A stretch of 64,000 nucleotides of DNA from Otis tarda (Eukaryota > Chordata > Aves > Otidiformes > Otididae), in the NCBI GenBank assembly GCA_026413225.1, contig CM048554.1:55201463-55265462 (forward strand), read 5' to 3'. Below are positions 10,814 through 24,300 of this stretch, in pieces. A program made the translations under genes and the position numbers. Position 1 is the first letter of the stretch, and every line of letters begins with the position of its first letter. Under the pieces are notes generated by a model, which searched no databases, was not told the origin of the DNA, and was given only the letters and a program-made list of their open reading frames with translations.

Positions 10814-11288
10814 ATAGAATCACAGAATAGTTTGGGTTGGAAGGGACCTTTAAACGTCTTCTAGTCCAACCCACCTGCAAGGAGCAGGGACATCTCCAAC
10901 CAGATCAGATTGCTCAGAGCCTCATCCAACCTGGCCTTGAATGTCTCCAGGAATGGGGCACCCGCCACCTCTCTGGGCAACCTGTTCCTGTGTTCCACCA
11001 CCCTCAGTGTAAAAAGTTCTTCCTAATATCTAATCTGAGTCTACTTCCCTCTATTTTGAAACCATTACCCCTCATCCTATCACAACAGGCCCTGCTGAAG
11101 AGTCTCTCCTCATCTTTCCTATAAGCTCCCTTTAGGTACTGGAAGGCTGCTATAAGGTCTCCCTGGAGCCTTCTCTTCTCCAGGCTGAACAGCCTGAACT
11201 CTCTCAGCCTGTCCTCATAGGAGAGGTGCTCCAGCCCTCTGATCATCTTCGTGGCCCTCCTACGAACTCGCTCCAACAGGTCCACCTC
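10814..11288 (-). mobile_element. CR1 LINE, 5'-truncated copy in reverse orientation
   Basis: Read on the minus strand, this copy runs from the late reverse-transcriptase region ([20 protein letters not shown]) to the CR1 3' end. The frame stays open from 11285 down to a stop at 11004-11006. That stop is caused by the same one-base loss seen in the copy at 6448-7151. Diagnostic bases such as those giving [13 protein letters not shown] and the GGGTGCCCCATTCCTGGA block are also shared between these two copies. The copies are truncated at different points and have different flanks, so they look like separate insertions of one subfamily rather than a local duplication. Only AATTA is shared by the two flanks, too short to call a target duplication. 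Confidence 0.93.
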
Positions 11289-13049
11289 AAATTAGCATCT
11301 CTTATACTCTAACAAAACATTTTTTTAGTTTTGTTTTACCCATGTAATTGTACAGGAGATAAGAGAACGGGCTTTGACTTTGATCCAGGTTTCTTGTAAT
11401 GAATGATAAAATAAATGAGAAACATCAATAACCACATACACACACACCCCTCTTATCTAGTATAGGCAATTTTGAATTTATGATAGCCTTACCCCTTAAA
11501 GAAAGAGAACTGAAAATAACTACAAAGTTTGTGTCTTTCCTCCAGCAGCCCATGGAGCCATGAGGTCTATTAGATACAGACACTCGAGTTCATTTTCTGC
11601 TGATGCACAATCACCTCTCTCAGTGAGCTGACCAGGATTTTACTTCTCCGCAAGCATTTAGAGCCATCATGGCAGTACTATTTTTAAAGCACATAGGTGA
11701 TGTCTGTTAAAGCATATGAAACACGCGACATACTTGTTGGAAGCTATGGGAAGTTTTAACTTGCCACTATGTCTCCCTTTCCTGTGCATGCTCCTGGCAG
11801 AGCCCTGTGTGGTGCAGAGGTGATGAAACACGTGCCTAGTTGGGATGAGGGAATGGGAGAAGGAGGCTGGCAGAAAGGAGCCCATAGGGCCTGTCCTGGA
11901 GCTCTCTCAGGTGGCTTCAGGAGCTAAGACATTAGATTAAATAAGTGGAAGGGGGCAAATACAGCAGGGAAGTATTACAGAAGAGGCATTTTCCTGTCCC
12001 CAAAAGAATAAGGCTTTTGTCTTAGAGGAGGAATGGCCCCTCTTCATTAGCTTTCCCCAATGCTCCTCGTGACTTCAGCTGTTGAGCAAGCTCCTTGGCT
12101 TCTGCAGGGAGAGGAGATGAAGTAACTTATGAGACCAAGAGAGGGAGAGGACTCAAAGGCCTCTCTTAGAGGAACACTCTCCATGGGAGAGACAAGAAAG
12201 TTTCAGAGTAAATCAACATTCAACTTAGAGAATTGCATAAGGCAGCCTGGAGTTAGGCTGCACAAAAGCCTCAGTTGCTGCGTCTGAAGCAGGAGAGGGC
12301 TCAGCAGAGGGTATGCTGGTGTCAAGCAGGGGCAGAAACACAGGACAAGCACATAGGACACCAATCTCATGCTCTGGCAACAGCCTACAACCTTCAACGA
12401 CATGGGGACACAACATACACTAGTCCCCAGAGACAGACCCTGAAGGAGGAACTACAGATTTCCAAGCAGCCCATCATGTCTCTACTCCCACATCACTGTG
12501 AGGACACTTCTGCCCCTCAACTCCACTACACCACTGAGACACGAAACACCTCCTGGCACTTTTGAGGGTTGCCCAGCAGGACTGGTCGTAAAAATCAGCC
12601 TTTATGAAATGCATGACCATCCCATGAGGTGTGCCATTTTGTTTCAGAAGTGCTGCCACTCTTCTCAGAGAGGCCAAAGCCACCACAGCCTTTGCTGCAC
12701 ACATGGGGTCACCGGCTCACAGTGGGCTCCACTGCAGCAGCATCAGGGGTACCGGACCGACTGATCCAGGTGACGTGACCCTGCTCAGACCTCCATATAC
12801 AGATGCTTCAGTGCAGTTATCACTCTGCACTTCCTGAATTGAAAGTCAAGGTCTGGCAGCCTTGAGAGATGAACAGTTGAGGTCACTTAGCAGTCCTTAG
12901 AGAACACTGCAGATACAACAGCTGGGTTAGGCTCCTCTGGCAGCCCTGGGGACAGCAAGGAGAACATAAAGCTGCTTGCAAAGCTAGCGGAAGTGCTGCT
13001 CGTGTACATGTGCAATTGGGAATTGTCCCGCTATAAAGGGAGAGTTTAA
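11289..13049. other. Unique non-coding DNA
   Basis: No gene or clear repeat. A short CA-rich patch lies near 11437-11448. The sequence near 12105-12135 faintly resembles part of the MIR core but is too short to call. Confidence 0.6.
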
Positions 13050-13600
13050 AACCAGCCAGACATATTTCCTTTGTTCTTTCTTTTTCTGCCATGACACGAT
13101 GCAAAGAGCAATGTTATACAGATGGTCAATAATGAAGCTGTGTAACAAAAGAGAAAAGCGTTTGGCCTAAAATATCTGACAGGGATCTATCACGATTAAT
13201 CAAGGGCCAGAAATAAAAGTGACCCCCACAACACTGGTACGGAGAGCTGGGAGTTGATTCCCCAGCGTATCTTATGTTCCATATCAGAAGGCTACCTGAA
13301 AATCCCTCACCAGAGTCAGCCAAATTATTCAGGGACCTCAGCCAACTCAAGTATCTTCTGCTTTATGAGCCTTGAGGACCCTAAGGCATGTGCACCACTG
13401 CTATTCGCTGCAATGGATTCAGACTGGCTCTCTGCTATCTATATTTATCACGATCCCCTCAGGAAGTGCTTTGGCAGGATTTTGTAATGAAAACCCTGCC
13501 CAGAGCACTCTTTGGCATGCAGCAAGCAGCCTTAAAATAGCGCAGTGACATACTGCAATAATTACTCATATTAACACTCTTCATTGTGCTGTGTGATGCT
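13050..13600. promoter_or_regulatory. Candidate conserved non-coding stretch
   Basis: Unique sequence with dense AT-rich cores, including ACGATTAATCAAGG near 13191-13204 and TGCAATAATTACTCATATTA near 13553-13572. No repeat signature and no coding similarity are visible. The pattern is typical of, but not specific to, developmental enhancers. Confidence 0.2.
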
Positions 13601-16600
13601 TTGTCCCTGTCGCCTGGCTCTTCCCACCACCCGGCACGTGGTGGGACGGCAAGGAAGAGATGGCCTTTCCTAAAAGGCAAGGTTCAGCACCAGGCTCGGA
13701 CCTGAGCCCCTGAAAACCACACAGACCCAACTGTGGTCTTATCCATCAGGCCAACAGAGAACTGGCGCCAATGCCCCAATTGGCTTCCAGACCCAAAGTT
13801 TGCAGGTATTCAGGCAGGATATTTTGGCTCCTCTCTAGCTCATCAGTGTTGTTTGAGGAGCACATTAACAACACTAAGCTTAAAAGCCCAACCAGAGGAT
13901 AACTTTGAACCCACACTATAGGAACAGGCTGCTTACTTTCTAGTTACATGCTGGCTTCCAGTCTATCCTGCATTTTCAGGTTTTTATACCCTCTGGAGTA
14001 AATCTTCCTGCACTGTGCTAAAAGTACATCTCATTTTACCTTAAATAGTAAGAAAAAAATTGTTTTCAGTTAGAAAAGAGATGGGGAAGTGGGGACAGCT
14101 TTACTTGAAGTTGATAGAACCCTCACAATTTCAGTATTTTTGAGAAAAAGGTTTTCTCTGTTCAAAATAAAAAAAAAAAATCACCTGCTTGAATTGTGCA
14201 TCTTCAGCACCTGCAGTGCATTTTTTCTGTTGATAACAAAATGAACTTTTGAGAAAAACTTGTTACTCATGCCTATTTACCTAAAATTGCTGGATTTCAA
14301 GAGCTCAATCTAAAACTCATCCAAGTTAGTGCAAAGAATCCCAAAGACTTCAACGGCCTTTGATAAAAACCTCAAATCCTCTAGGACTGCTCAGGGTTCC
14401 CCACAGTCATGGTCCACATGTTTCAAGAAGACACAGTCCTGCAATTACAGAGACCAGGATCTCTGAGCAGATATTGATGTAAATGCTTAATTACGGCTTC
14501 ACTAGGAGAGGTAATACCTCAGTCCCTTCAGTGTACTCTGATATAAAGAAAGAGAAGTTATGGTGTGAAGGCTCCCCTTTCAGTCTTTATTTTCAGTGAG
14601 TGTACTGTCACTCTGGGGAAAATTAGCACCTGATAGTACACATCACTTCATTTGCTGGTAACATGATGCGATCACTGCAGAAAGACATCCCACGTTCGCT
14701 ATTTGTGTATGCTAGCTCTTTGTACTTCCATAGCATTATCTAAGGAGCTCCAAGTCCTTCCTGAAGCTTAGCCATGTCTGCGTAGGAAGTTATGACCATG
14801 CTGACATCTCTCCTCTGCCCCCTTTTTTCAAAGACGTGGAGAGTTATCAGAGCATTCATAAACAGCAAACTATGACTGAAGGAACAACAGTAAACGGCAT
14901 CAACACGTAAGGCTATTTTTTTCATTAAGAAAACTCATTCAGGCCACATGAGTTAGTGAATGTGCTCACAACCACTTCTGTAACTATGATGCTATGGAAA
15001 AATGCTATTCCAAGAAAGTATCTGGCTAAATACAACAGACTCCCATTAAGCAATCCTACACTTTTGTCAAACTGCAAAACATGTTTCAGAATATATCAAA
15101 GAACATTTTCCAAAGCTGCCTTTCTCTAGCATGTCATCAAATCTGCCCTGAAAGCACAGCTCAGCAATGAACTCTGTATCTGAATTCGTAACGGGATAGC
15201 TATCTGCCAAACATATCATCACCAGTGAACAATGCACTAGTCATATGGATTTTTTTTTTTCCATGCACCAACCTTTAATAAAACTCTCTCAATTAATTCT
15301 GTGGTCTCCAGGACCATCTGCCAAGGTCATCGTTCATGGCTGAAAGGGCTGCTCACTGAGTAATGAACACTAACTTCTCTGGAGACTTTCTTGTAAGCCA
15401 TAATCACACACAATCTTCTGTTAATTGGTTACACATACTTAGTGCATTAACAAGAGGAACTTTATATATATATATATATATATGTAACTAAACACAACTG
15501 AGGAAGGCAAAGCTTAGCCATTAGCACCATACGAGGATTCTGTTGATGACTTTTCTATCAAAGTCAGATCTGCTTAGTGCCATGGGGGAAATGTTTTGTT
15601 TAGAATAAAGACTCTGCTTCAGAATACCATGTCTTAAATGCAGTGCTGGATGGCTAGTCCTGTTCTAGCATAAATTCTTGCCTGTGAGAAGAGGTCAACA
15701 ATAGCCTCTTGCCCTACTTACTGCTCTAAATCTAACTGCCTGCTGAAAATTCATGCCTGAACATCTGACTTTGAACCAGACTGGGTTGGTTAGTCACAAA
15801 GACTTCTCCCTTGATGTGTAACTCTCTAGGGCAAAGCTTGCCATACCACACTCAGAAGAGTAAGAGGTCTAAGGAAGCTATGTCAGGAGCAAGCAAGACC
15901 TCACCAAATCGAAACAACTCACTCACATAGCATCCCACTCACCCATAACATGGGGTTATTTGAACCTATGGAAATCCTGCTACTTAAAACTGATCAGTCA
16001 GCTTGGCAATCATCAGGGATGGCTCTCAGCCCTATCTTAACACAGCATTTGGCTGAACAGAAGCTAACGGCACAGCTGACCAGGCTGTCACTGAGCTAAG
16101 CCACAAGTGAGCTCCCCTCCCCAAAAACTTCCTCAGCCTGACTTGTGATCCAGAGGAACTGATAACCTCTGCTGAGACATAGCATAGAGCAGGAGATATC
16201 ACTGACAGCTCCAGGCATTAGCAGAGTTCAGCAGGACCCCAGGAGGGGTCAGTGGTCATGGGAACATCTGTCCTAGTCTCTTAAATGCCAGAGTTACATG
16301 AGGAAGCCTGCACAACTCTGAGCCTTCCTCTGCTGCTATCAGCCCTCTGCTCTTAAGGGCACTTAATTTACTCATAAAAGGAGAGCTTTTGGAGACAGCG
16401 TAAGCGTATTTTGGTATACAAATGTCTCAGGTGAGCCTACAGGCCACCCTTCTTACACCAAGTAGACAAGACCAGGCATCTTTAAATGTTTCAGAACTAC
16501 AAGGGCAACCTGTAGTCCCCAAGAGGAAAACCAGAGGGTTCAGTGATCGAGAACAAGCAGAGCCTACCAAAGACTTGCACATTTCCCTCTTTTTCACTTT

Positions 16601-17213
16601 TTCCCTTTGAGACACTGGTGCACAAGTCCTTTAGACTCTTGGAATGCCCAGAGAGTAATTTCAATGGATGCTACAGCTTTGAAAGAGGATTGAATCAAGG
16701 TCCTGGAGAAGAATAAAAGAGATCCCTAGGTCTCTTCTCCTTGCTTAAACTTTATGGTCCTTCTGTAGGTTAAGTTAACAGGTTTTTCTAGGTATGCCAT
16801 AATCCATATTACATTATTTTTCCATTGCTAGTTTCAAATTATACTGCTTCTCCCTCTAAGCTCATAAAGTTCTTTTTAAAAGCTCATAAAATTTCACCTG
16901 TGTACATTTATGGCTCTCAAGATATGAACTAAACTCAATTGATTTAGCTATATTTGCCACTGCTGAACTTTATGCTGTATTTCACCGCACCACCTTTTCA
17001 GGAGGAATAAGTCACTTCCTCCTCCTTTCCTCTTGCTGAATTCTTCCAGCATGGCCACTGAATCCAGAAGACTAATCCAATTTTTACCTCCTTTTGTCAG
17101 AAATCCACCAATACAATTCTGACTTAAAATGTAAATAAGTGTGTCTATGCTGATAGATAGCTTAGCTTCCTACCTCTCTCCCCAGTCCTAAGACTGTGAT
17201 CATCCACACCACA
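13601..17213. other. Unique non-coding DNA with one microsatellite
   Basis: About 3.6 kb without any recognised gene or interspersed repeat apart from a (TA)10 run. Open frames here are shorter than 65 codons. Confidence 0.65.
15463..15482. repeat. (TA)10 microsatellite
   Basis: Ten uninterrupted TA units. Confidence 0.95.
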
Positions 17214-17390
17214 TATTCACAGAACAGTTCGAGTTGGAAAAGACCTTCAAAGGTCATCTAGTCAACCCCTGCAAGGAGCAGCGACATCTCCAACCAGATC
17301 GGGTTGCTCAGAGCCCCATCCAACCTGGCCTTGAATGTTTCCAGGGATGGGGCATCCACCACCTCTCTGGGCAACCTGCTTCTAGTTTGC
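17214..17390 (-). mobile_element. CR1 LINE 3'-end fragment, reverse orientation
   Basis: The fragment holds the reverse complement of the CR1 3' end: GTTCGAGTTGGAAAAGACC, then a AAAGGTCATCTAGT block, CATCTCCAACCAGATCGGG, and GGCCTTGAATGTTTCCAGGG. Small deletions mark it as an older copy: the CTAGTCAACCCC region lacks a C seen in the other copies. Similarity fades near 17385-17390. Confidence 0.9.
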
Positions 17391-18805
17391 TCAAAGTACT
17401 TCCCTCGGGAAGGAAAAACAAGCACAGCTGATGGGACTATTACCTCACATTTCCCATGAGGCAGGTAATGCAGGTGTGGAAGACCCCTTTGGTCCATTCT
17501 CCCGAGACGGTCCTTCAGTACTCCTCTCAGACCCTCCACACTAACTGTTTTCTGACTATTCGCGCACAATAACACAGAGCATGCAACACATACCATTAGC
17601 ATCACGTTATGAAAGCGCCAGCCTGTCTGGTTACAACACCCACACACACATTTCTTCAAGCTTTTTGGGACGAAAAAAAAAAAAATCCACAGAAAAAAAA
17701 TAACCATGTGTCAAGGCCATAATGGCCCAGGAAAGACCTAAGCCAAGAGCGATGCAGCATGGATGCAGCCAAGCTACTCCAGAGGGACTCAGCCTCCAGC
17801 AGCATTCACACCAGCTACTACATACCCTTGTGGTCTTGGGACGCCCTGAGGGTATGTGCCTTCAAGAACAGAAACAGCCAACGAGTGAGTTCAAATGTTA
17901 AACTCTGTTCCAATTGGCACATAAATCCATGGCAGCACCTTGCAGACCTCAGCTCTGAGAAGCCTGAGAGGCTTCCTTGGTTCAACAAACCTAGGTCAGA
18001 TCTCTCTTGGTCTTGTTAAGGTTGGACAAAGAGGCCTTAGGCAGCAGAAGACCAACAGCAGCCGTGCCTCTAATGCTGACAGAAGTTAACACCCGTAAGG
18101 TGACATGGCAGCCAGGCATAAACCCAAATCTAGAGGCAAAGTTTATCTAAACACATTTGAGTTGCCATGATTTCTTTTCCCGTTTTAGACAAGACCATGA
18201 AAACAGTTTTGATTTCTAGCCCTTTATTTCCTTTATGGCTGGAACATGAAGTGAATCAACATTTTGAGATCTCCAAAATATTTTTATTTGCTTTTGGTGT
18301 TTGCTTATAAAAATGATTGGAGTTTGTCAGAGGGAGTGGGAGAGCTGGGTTATTTTTTGCTGCTTGGGGAAGGAATGAATTTGCAAGGGGTACAACAGGA
18401 ATTGACTCCAGGCTTTCCAACTTTGCGGTTCATTCTCTTTATTGGTTTCATAGTAAATTGTTGCACTGGGCTGGAACGATCCAGAGCTGCTGGATTTCTT
18501 ACAGCTTTGTGACTTTGGAGCAAGTGTTCAGCCCTGGTGGCCTCATGCCTTGGCAGTGGTCACCTCTGCACAGTCCTGACCTCCACAGAAGGAGCACAAC
18601 TCCTCTCCCATATGCACCTCGTAGGGCACACGGCTGCCGTGGGTGGAAGAGCAGTGGCGGTGGCCATGCAAAGGCATCCTGCACGATGGACGGAGACCAC
18701 CAGCCACCTGCTCCTGAGAGGGAGACAGCAGGTCTTGGGCAGGTCCTGCCGCTGAAAGTGGAAAGCTGACTGACTTCAGTTAAGTGTGTTACACAGAATA
18801 AAGTC

Positions 18806-18819
18806 GGGGGGAGGGGGGG
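18806..18819 (+). repeat. G-rich run
   Basis: Six G, one A and seven G in a row, followed by CGCGG. It is low-complexity sequence with some G-quadruplex potential. Confidence 0.85.
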
Positions 18820-21314
18820 CGCGGAAATCACTCCAGTGTGGAATCTTCTGCTTTTTCTTCTCCTAAGACACATAAAATTATGCACCTGTCCTGTCCAGAA
18901 AGATCTGAAACAAAGACCGGACTGAAATCAAGACCCCAGATATGAACCTCCCGGAAGTTTACAAGAGGATCTCCTCTCCTAAGATGGGCCATCTTAAAAA
19001 CCTCTCTATAATGGCCAAACTAAAGTCCTAGATTCCAAGCAGAAATGAATTTGAGAACATTACATCCAGATGCAGATCTTAATTTATCAGGTTTTGGCTG
19101 TGGGAAGTTACTGATGTGGCACACTAGATCTCAAAACTCACTCTTTCTTCAATACCACATGCACGGAGACACCTCAATATCAAGACTCTCACCCAGGACA
19201 CTTTAAAGTGAAAAGAAATAAAGTCAAATGTGGAACCGTCATCTCGTTTGGTTTTGTACAGCAGACACTATGTGCGTGAAAAGCAGCACACTGCTCCTAT
19301 TAACAGTCTCACACTTCTGGTCATGTTTCCTGGAGCTAGGTTGTTTGCTGCTGTCTCTTCTGCTCATTTTGTACTGTTGTTTTAAAGGTCCTATCATTTT
19401 CTTTAGAGAGGAGATTGATTTGCTTTGATAAATGGACGAACATCCCTTTCATAAGAGACCACAGAGGCAGTTGTACCTGTAAGCATGAGGCCGACCATAC
19501 TTATCACGTCATGGTGACGTGCAACCACCAGCAGTGTGGGCACAGGAGGAAAACATAACCTACTGCTCTCCGAAGTCTTTCCTCAAGGTCATGGAGCGAG
19601 AGGTGCTGTCTGTACTGCAGCACTGAGATGATGGGGGTCAGCCTGGTCCAAGTTGTGGGCTCCATACACGCAGTCAAAGAGCAGCTAGTCCAACTCTGAC
19701 TACTCTTCACAGCCTTCCAACTGAGGTTATCACCATCTCAGATCTTCTCACTGAGCTACTCACGGGAATGCTGCCTAAGCCACTTCTCTTAAAAGACATC
19801 CTGCTCACAAAAAAAAAAAAACCCAATAATTTGTCTATTTATGTGAAGATGATTCAGATTGCTTGGGATCATTTGCAGATAGCCACACCCTGAGAAGATC
19901 TAAAGGAATCAAAATATTTAGGGGAGGTTAGTGATAGCTGTAGTTTCTTCAGCAAGCAGAGGTGCAGCTGCAAAAATGTTTGCGCACACAGACGTGGTAC
20001 CATCCCCTCAGCCACTGCTCTCTATCATGTCCTCCTCATACAGGCACCCTCCTCCTGCTTTAAACTAACGTTGGTTTACCAAGTCACTGCTGCAATGACA
20101 TCATACACACAGAGTGCATCAGATGTATCACCTGCTGTAGATGCAGTCATCTCAAGCAGGGTGGGCAGTGACATCTTACCTTAGCAAGACTGCAAGATTA
20201 ACCAGTGGTTTTCTATTAGATCTACTCCCAGAGCTGGATGGATTTTCCTAGCAGAACACATCGTATCTCCATGCCACCAAAAGGCAACAAGGCTTTATCT
20301 GCAGTCCTTGCTGACAGACACGTGTGCTCTTTCGGTACGCCAAGCCAGCTGGACGGGAACCAAGCTAACCACGGCTACGTGGCTTTCAGTTTGAGCTGGC
20401 TCAAGTCCTCCCAGCTCAGGGAGCAGGCAGTGCAAATGCATCTGCCTGCGAGAGACTGTGTAGCCAGAGAAAGGAAGATGCAGATGGAGAAAGGTGCCAC
20501 AGTGTTAGTCTCCTAGAAAGCAACTACTGATCCCTGGAATGAGAGTTTCTGCAAAAAGCTAGACTCTCTTTACCCTCTTCTCCCTGTAGTCCAAATTTAC
20601 CCTTCTTTACTGCTAGCTGTTTTCAAGCTGGAGGCAAGTGAACAAAAAAGCATGTGGTATCTGAAGCTTTGATAAGCAATGTTGTTTACAAAAAAAAAAA
20701 AATTAAAAAACTACAAATTAGTCTGTTTTTAAATCAGCCCAAATTAAAAAAAAAATAATCATTTCAGTGGAAACTTTTGACACATTTAGGTTAATAAGTC
20801 CATTTAATAGATGACTTATCACTCAAGTTCCCATTTCCTAATCACTTCCTTGTCTCACAGCCACCTTGGCCGAAGACTGATGATAGCTTCTAATAGCTGC
20901 CGCAGCCGCCTTACTCCTGCCAGTGTTGGGCACAGCACCCAGCACTGCGGTCATTGGTGCTGAGGCTCTACAGGCTCTCTCTGCAAGGTGGTCATGGCTC
21001 GAAACCCAGCTGGAAATAGCACCTGCTCCTGGGAGCTGGAAGGTGGATATTTTCACCCTGGTAATATTCTGGTATTTTTAGAGTGGTGGAGGAAAGTCTA
21101 AGCAATGCTTTGCACAGAACAGGGGTTTTCGAGCAGCACCTCCTGCAAGGCATATCTCCATGAGGTGGGTGAAGAGCACCCCAGCCCCATCACTGGCCTT
21201 GGAGCTGAAAATCTGCCCCATGGCTCTCTGACCAGGGAGGGTGTCTATGCAGGGCCAGCTTGGGGCGAGGAGGAGAGCATGCAGGTCAGCCTTGGATGCT
21301 CTGCCTTGGTTGAG

Positions 21315-21342
21315 GAACACTCATAGGTGAACACTCATGGGT
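21315..21342 (+). repeat. Two-copy 14-bp tandem duplication
   Basis: GAACACTCATAGGT is followed directly by GAACACTCATGGGT. Confidence 0.8.
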
Positions 21343-24300
21343 GGCTGCAGAGCCTCTGCGGAGGAAGTGTCAGAAGGCTGTGACCCAACTTGCAGCCACC
21401 ACTAGCTTGATGAGCAGCCAAAGCCGTGCTTGGTAAATACTTGCACATCATGGCTGCTGTGACAGATGATCACTGCAAAAGAAGGGTGGGCTGTTAGTGC
21501 CTGGAGACTTCCACAGGCACTCCACCTGCTTCGTCACCCTTTCCACAGGTACCTGTTAGGACAACACAGCTCCTCGTCTGCCCTGCCCAGGGCCCTGGGC
21601 ATGATTTCACAAACGGTTCCTATCTCAACAGGCTCATTATCAAAGGGAAGAGGCTGGTATCATGGGGAAAAAATCTGGATTTTCTGAGAATTGAGCTCTC
21701 CTTCTTTAGAGGCCATCCAGCAGTGGAAAAGATGAGTGAGAAAGCTCAGGGAGGTTCTGTGCTGCTGCTCCAGGGCAATGCCAGCCCTGAACCACGCTTC
21801 AGTCACCCAAATACACAGGCAAAGATGGAAAGCTGGATCAAGCTGCTGCCTCTGGTCATGGACTGAGGGATACCAGTGTTTCCCAGGACAAAACAAGTAT
21901 GATCTACTCCTGTTGAGGGAAACTGCACCTCCATGAACATTTTTAGAGGGCTGTATGCAGAAACACTCTCACACAGCAGCTTAAGAGAAAGAGCTGCTGG
22001 AGACCCACCTGAATCCTGCACATGTCTGATCCTTGCAGCAAGTTTTTTCTTGCAGTGCCTATTAAACCAGAGACAGAGGCTTTTCATTTCAAGCAACTAA
22101 TCATACCTTGTTAAATATACTCCGGCATCAGAATTGGAGTTTGGGGACTCTTCTGTGGAGTCCCAGAAGCAATGCTGGTGACTATACTTCATGACTGTAT
22201 TTGATTTGATTGCTTTTATTATGCTTCCCCTTCTATCCTTCCTGCTCAGTCCCAAACAGGGAAGTAGGACACCTGCCCACAAATGCACTCTGAGAAATAG
22301 GAGGTCCCTCACTCAGAGACAGGGCTGTCTCTCAGCAGCACATTTGTTTAACTTGCCCAAAAAATAGATTGACAGAATAAAATGGGGACTTTTCTTCAGC
22401 TTTACTGACAAATGGGCCTTCCTAAAAGAAAATTCAATGTACTCAAACTTATAAGATCTGAGAATCTGCACAAAAAATTTAACCCGAAATCTGGATTATG
22501 TTTTTCCTGACTGGCTTCTGTTTTCACTCAACTGAACCAAACTCACTAGCCTCGGAAGTCACAGTTTCCAACCTACGATGTGGATCCAGCTCCATGGAGG
22601 AGAGCACCTCTCTGCACAGGAGGAGTCGCAGCCCTGAGCACAAGCATGGGTGGAGACAGAGACTTCTGCAAAACATGGCTATGCTTCAGTTCCTCTCCTG
22701 TACCCAAATATTTGGGCCTGTACCCCTTTCTATTTCAATTTTCCTACACCACTTCCCTTACTCGTGGTTTCAGTAAAAGCCCACATGCATAGGTCCCCCT
22801 GGAGCCAGGGTGAAGGTGCTTTTGCAGAGCTGGTCATCCGAGTTATCTGGTTTTGGGTACCCACACCAAGTTTTAAAGGGGTCAGAGATGGCCTGATGCT
22901 GAGCCCACTTCTAACTGGGCCATGTAAAGTATTCAGAGCTGTGATTATGAAAAACCTCAAGTTCCTGAAAAAAACCTCAAGTGTCCTCTGAAAATTGAGG
23001 TTGGTCATGTCACACATGTCTCTCAGGTGAGAACAGGATGGAAAACAAAGATGCATCCAACAACTTTTTGCAAGCAGAAGTTGATTTCTTTTTTTTAAGG
23101 TCACTTGGAGTGAAGAACAATATTAACCTCCTACACCTTGACTCTTTGCAGAAAAAAAAAAAAAAGTATTTACAAGAGTGCCTGAATTGTTTACCTCAGT
23201 TCAGTTCCTGTTTCCTTTTCCCTCCCATTAAACAGTGAAGTTTTACCCATCAGTCCACAGAGACCAAATGACAATGTGACAAACAGCAGAGCTGCAATGT
23301 GCTAAGAGAGCTGTCACCGAGGAGCCGAGGATGGGCCTTTGCTCTCTTCAGTTGGAACAGCATTTATAACACTTGGAGTGAGCTCTGTCTCCTAGAGAAA
23401 CTTCAGCCTACTTGAATGGACCAGAAGAACAAGAATCTGGAGCACCACACCTAACAGACAGCAAATTGCTAACCTGAAAATGAGCAGAACAAAAATCCTG
23501 AACAAGGGAAGTACAGGCACTTCGGATGATACAGCTACAAATCAGAAATACTGCTCACTCCCTTCACATTTTTTCCTATATCACCTTTACTGGTAATTCC
23601 TCTGTTATCATTATCTGTCACCTATATGCAAATCCAACAGTGCTTATTTTCATTATTTCAGTCTACCCTTCTTTACAAGCCTCTTCTTTTCTGACGGTCA
23701 GGAGCTGAAGGCTGCAGGAGAGACTCCTGCAAGCAGCTGGTGGGAACGAAGGTCCGCCTTGCTGCTGTCCACTTCTCCAAGGTCATCCTGTGTGCTGGTG
23801 GAGCATCACAGCTCACATTGAGATCTGTTGCCGTGGCACCAGGGGACAAATCGCTCCTTGACTCTACCCTGCAAATGTCTCCCAGCAGACTGGGCCTGGA
23901 CCAGCAACCTTGGCTATTTTTAGCCATGTGCTGCATAATGCAGAAGTTGATGAACATCTGCACATCTTCATTAGTCAGTCGTTTTCAGATGCTTGGTGAA
24001 AGGAGCAGGGAGCTAGAGACAGGAGAAAGGCTAGGATCAAATGCTGAGTGAGGATGGCCACTTGGCACATCTTTTGGTGAAGAACTCTGTCTCACCTTCA
24101 CCTCAAATCCACCATAATTGAGCTTGATGGAAAGGGATCTTTGTTCCCCACAAGCTAAAGGGACATAGACACATCAGCCTCCTTCCCTGAGGTGCCCATG
24201 CTGCCCAAGACACCTAGGCACCAGGATGATGACCTTCACCCATCCCATGACCTGCTCTTCCACTTGCAGCCCTGGCAGGGGCGAACCAGGGCAGGAGATC

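Noticed and set aside
12105-12135. Possible MIR core fragment (GATGAAGTAACTTATGAGAC)
   Set aside because: Too short, and the adjacent MIR blocks cannot be found.
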